From the NCBI RefSeq assembly GCF_958295425.1, contig NC_081139.1, positions 19,694,388 to 19,758,387 of the forward strand: a stretch of 64,000 bases of DNA. Direction: 5' to 3'. Below the pieces are notes generated by a model. That model made no database searches. It was not told the origin of the DNA and saw nothing but the letters and a program-made list of their open reading frames with translations. Origin of the DNA: Solea solea (lineage: Eukaryota > Chordata > Actinopteri > Pleuronectiformes > Soleidae). Below, one piece after another: positions 60,448 to 64,000 of the stretch. Made by a program: the position numbers and the translations under genes. The stretch's first letter is position 1. The number at the start of each line of letters is the position of its first letter.

Positions 60448-60860
60448 ATCTACACTGTTTGACCAAAAAAAAAAGTCACATACTCCTAGTATTTAACATA
60501 GTGTTGGCGGCACATATCTGAGTCTAAAAAATTAGGTCAGCTGACTACTATAATACACTGGTTTTCAGCCGTATTCCAGGACGACAAGGCTGAAATTGTA
60601 AAAGAGGGATCATTTTCACTCGTGGATTGACCACCACAGAGTCCAGACCTTAACCCCCCTGAGCATTATTGGGATATACTGGAGAAGACTGAACACAGCA
60701 GTCCACCTCTCCATCATCAGCTAATGCAGCTGTGGATGTAAATAAATAAGCTTGTCTAAGCGATACCACTGCGAAGGCATGTCATAATCAAAGCTAAAGT
60801 CAGTCTAACTAAAAGATTCCAGTGTGTGACATTTTCAGCCAGGTAATATATGGAGCTGTT
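60448..60860 (+). mobile_element. Tc1/mariner-like relic with transposase fragment
   Basis: From about 60634 one frame reads PQSPDLNPPEHYWDILEKT, matching the SPDLNPxE...LW segment around the catalytic acidic residue of Tc1-like transposases. VFQDDKA just upstream fits the preceding catalytic Asp. An in-frame TGA lies between them and the rest is absent. The ends look inverted (GACCAAAAAAAAAAGTCACA and GTGTGTGACATTTTCAGCC). The copy is dead. Confidence 0.7.
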
Positions 60861-61041
60861 CAGATCTGGTGTTTACATCCGTCCTCATGTGTGGATAGTA
60901 CTAAGTAAGTACGACTTTCACACCTGCATGCGACTTCTGTGACCACATGAGATTGGGTCTGGCTTTCCTCGCCCTTTGTTCAAATACACACTGATGTCAT
61001 GTCTGTTCACAAGGACACAATTATGTTTTTAATGAGTGTCC

Positions 61042-61110
61042 TTTGTGATGGACTGGCGAACTGTCCAGGATGTACCCCCGTCTATTGCCCTATGTCAGCT
61101 GAGATTGGCA
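61042..61110 (+). repeat. 'GTGATGGACTGGC' dispersed repeat, copy 2
   Basis: TGTGATGGACTGGCGAACTGT, then CCCTATGTCAGCTGAGATTGG. Same family as 5098. Confidence 0.6.
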
Positions 61111-61861
61111 CAGCTCCTCCCGTGACCTTCATGTGGAGCTCCACTTGCGCTGCTGTAACATCAAGCAAGATATGGTAACATATTGAAAACCAAGACATGG
61201 TTTCAGTATGTCCTGGGAAGGGATTGTGTTCAAGGAAGTTGAGCAATGTGGTCACGTGTTGTCAAACCACCTCCAAATGTGGTTCTTGTGATCAGATCTT
61301 CAGCATTCAGAACTTAGAACAATCCGCACCTGAGTGAGTCACTTAAAAATGATGTTAATACTCGGTCTGAACATGGTCCGTGTGGCTCTTCACGTCTTTG
61401 TAGATGTGTCCTCTGTGGCTATCATACTGTTCAGCTGCTGACATCAAACATCAACAAATATCCAGTAGCACAACTAAAGGGAGGACTGACCCTCCTGAGA
61501 ATCTGTCCACATTGTATTGTCTGCAGTTTTGAAATGCTATTGGGCAAAAACAGGAATCCCAGTGTAAATGACACAAATAGTTGAGTGTATAGTGGTTTCC
61601 CACTGTGGAGGATCATTACCTCAGCCATCCCACAGTGGCCCTTACCTGCCATTTATCAGCCTGACCAGAGTCTACTTCCATCTCAGCTACTGAACTTCTC
61701 TGAGAAGCAAATTTAATTAGACGTCTTGCAGATTTTACGGGCTGCTTTCCAGGCGAGATGACTGGGTGAAAGTAGGTCATGACTGAGAGGGATTTCTTGT
61801 TAAAAAGAAATCCCACTTTTCTTCCACCCACTTTTTGCTGGTACTTTTATAGACGGGGGAA

Positions 61862-61867
61862 AATAAA
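61862..61867 (+). promoter_or_regulatory. Candidate poly(A) signal
   Basis: AATAAA hexamer about 2.1 kb after the exon 34B stop. It could be a proximal alternative end. Confidence 0.35.
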
Positions 61868-62188
61868 GTCCCTGTACAAATCTGTTTATATGGCAGATTA
61901 TGTGTGTGGGCGACACATACCTGTGCACAAACTGCACACACACACACACAGACACACAAATGCAAGAATCCTGTGAATTTTGTAATTATCTGTCTTGCCT
62001 GGAAAGTGTTGGCTCTTTTTACTGTGTTGATTTATTCACAAACAATTCTCCCTTAGGCAAACGTAATAAGTGAGCTCTACAAAGTCAAATTATCTACAAA
62101 GTCAAATTATCTTTTTTTGTCATTGATGACAAGCATTCACGTTCGCTTTTAATTTAGTTTTTGAAAACAAAGAGCATTTAAATGGCCA

Positions 62189-62728
62189 GTGTGTAGGATT
62201 TATTGAAATCTAGGGGTGGAGTTTCATATCACAACCAAGAGAATAACTTTGAAAATGACACTGCCTTCAAAATGGACTCATAAAAGTGTTTATTGTTTAC
62301 CACATTGTATGGTTTTCGACACGACTTGCTTGTGTTCACATTCTAAACGCATGAGAGCACTGCTGCTAGGCAACAGCAATGCTAACTAGTGTTCGGGTAG
62401 TGTTATTGTATTATTAGGAATGTAGATGGAGGATCCCAAAGGCCGCTGGGAAATATCAAAGACAAATGAACCAACTCCCAACTCTGTATATTTATTAACT
62501 TATTATCCACCGAAGAATTTGCTTCTGTTGGCTCCAACATTTTTGAAAATGTCGGGAGTTTTTTTTTTTAGAAACTTTACGTGTACAAATACATTTTAAA
62601 GCCTCATTATAAAGTAAGGAAAACATAACTGTATCAGTAAATAATACAGCCATGGAAACATGATTATGAACCTTGTACTCCGTGTCTGCTGATAGCACCA
62701 CCCGTAAATTCCACACACTCAACCTTTA
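62189..62728. repeat. MITE-like element, family of 39112
   Basis: Left end GGCCAGTGTGTAGGATTTAT; right end CCGTAAATTCCACACACTCAACC. Inverted ends about 530 bases apart, in the presumed long 3' UTR. Confidence 0.55.
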
Positions 62729-63871
62729 AAAGCTTCTTGTCGTGCAGATGTCTTGATGAAAATAGAGCTAAAGTCAGTTAGTGTCACAATCTCGCAGATG
62801 GTTTTCGTTTCAGCTCAGAACTTTTGCTCCGTCTGTATTCTTATAAAAGATAAACAAACATATGTAGTTCATTTGGATCATTGGACAACAGTCATGTTTC
62901 TGACCATTTCTGATGTTTGATGGATCCAGAGTTGGTTCTTAAGCTGCCTACACTCTAAAAGCAATGATGTGGGTTTTGGTTTTAATATTTTTGGGGGTAG
63001 TTTCAAGCGTTCTCAGTTTGATATTTTGCTACATGTACAATCTCAGGTAAAGGTTGAAGGATAATTTTGTTCATACTCAAGTCGTTACTTGACCCTGTGA
63101 ATTTCAGTAGCTCTTTGAATTGACGATATGCATGATCACGTCCTGGTTTTCAATCATTTCCACTGAATTATAGAATTCTGTGCACAGAGAGACGCAGCAG
63201 TGCTCTGCTGTTTTCCCCTCATGATGCTGGAATTCAAACATCTTTTTCATTTCAGGCCATGTTGAATCCCTCAGGGTTAACTACTAAAACAACTAAGGAG
63301 CTGGCTTATATTTAAGCAGAAGTTGTAAGTGACCCGTTGAGAGAAAAGGTACTATGAGCGTATCGCCCTTTCTTTTTGTGTGTGTGTAAAAAAGTCATTT
63401 CAATGTTTTTGTTTTTTTGCATTTCACATGTACTGTGTCTTTTTTTTTTTTTGTACAAAATGTACAAAACATCTTAAATGACCATCATCCCAATCTGGCC
63501 AAAGCTGAAAATGTTGCAACTCTGAGAAATGTGCACTGAATTTTGACCATAATTGCTTGTTTATATGTGTATAATATGTGTACAGTGGTTCACCTGGAGT
63601 GAGTGGTACAGACATGTGGTCAGCAGGATCGTTAGCCTGCAGAAAATAATCAGTCCTTTTACTGTTTATCATGTATTTATCTGTGCCATGAAGCCAAACT
63701 GACCCTGGACACCGGCTCGGTGCTGATGTTTGGGACGAGACAGCCTTAATCTCTTCGTTTCACTCATCCAGACTTAATTGTTAGATGAGATCTTGTCGTA
63801 CTGTAGCTTTTGGCCATAGGCAGTATATGAGAAAAAGACCAAGTCTTCTAGTTGCAAAGCAAATAGGAGAC

Positions 63872-63877
63872 AATAAA
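63872..63877 (+). promoter_or_regulatory. Candidate distal poly(A) signal
   Basis: AATAAA in the context GACAATAAAGCATG, followed by T-rich sequence within about 60 bases. It is about 4.1 kb after the exon 34B stop. Confidence 0.45.
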
Positions 63878-64000
63878 GCATGTTTATAATGCTTTAAATG
63901 GGAACATAATTGACACAATTGACATCATGTTCTCCCGATGAAGAGCTGAAAATAATGATTTAGATCAGTGTTTGCTAAAGACTAGGTCAGGGAGATTTTT

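Larger units (their letters stand above)
59738..64000 (+). other. Probable 3' UTR of exon 34B and downstream DNA
   Basis: No coding sequence was recognised. It contains a Tc1-like relic (about 60448-60860), the 'GATGGACTGGC' repeat (61042-61110), a MITE-like copy (about 62189-62728) and AATAAA signals at 61862 and 63872. Where the transcript ends is not determinable; a UTR of up to about 4.1 kb is possible. Confidence 0.55.

Overview
This is vertebrate genomic DNA, most likely from a ray-finned (teleost) fish. The signs are one gene broken into many short exons with GT-AG introns, a very high density of (GT)n microsatellites, and dispersed repeats of kinds I associate with teleosts: a tRNA-headed SINE, LINE 3' tails ending in GAATTGAAT, MITEs with CAGCCCT-type ends, and Tc1-like relics. 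There is no sign of bacterial operons, CRISPR arrays or phage. The species cannot be named from the sequence alone.

The window holds one recognisable protein-coding gene, on the + strand: kif21b, a kinesin-4 family motor with a C-terminal WD40 propeller. Exon 1 (start codon and the first few residues) was not found and probably lies upstream of base 1. Thirty-three consecutive coding exons run from 13738 to a stop at 57826-57828. Joined, they keep one open frame of 1,681 codons; all splice phases match. A further alternative last exon, with its own stop, lies at 59689-59737. Residue numbers below count from the first complete codon of exon 2, so they are roughly 15 lower than full-length numbering if exon 1 resembles that of mammals.

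Layout: 1-13737 is repeat-rich non-coding DNA, probably intron 1. Exons 2-8 (13738-21239) encode the motor domain and neck linker. Exons 9-16 (22164-26346) encode neck and stalk coiled coils, a Ser/Pro linker, an NG-rich repeat and a strongly acidic patch. Exons 17-21 (27406-31053) carry the Ser-rich hinge and the regulatory coiled coil. Exons 22-27 (31814-39943) encode the basic/Ser-rich linker. Exons 28-34A (44205-57828) encode the seven WD40 blades. The 3' end is either exon 34A, with a poly(A) signal near 58087, or exon 34B followed by a possible long 3' UTR up to a poly(A) signal at 63872.

In the kinesin-4/KIF21 family the motor walks to microtubule plus ends and restrains their growth, the central coiled coil regulates the motor, and the WD40 propeller binds tubulin or cargo. 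The exon order here matches that architecture. No second gene was found on either strand. The points most worth checking are the paired alternative last exons, the six splice sites lying beside (GT)n tracts, three consecutive phase-symmetric linker exons, a codon-level NG repeat in exon 12, and two intronic tandem arrays (about 160 bp and 44 bp units).
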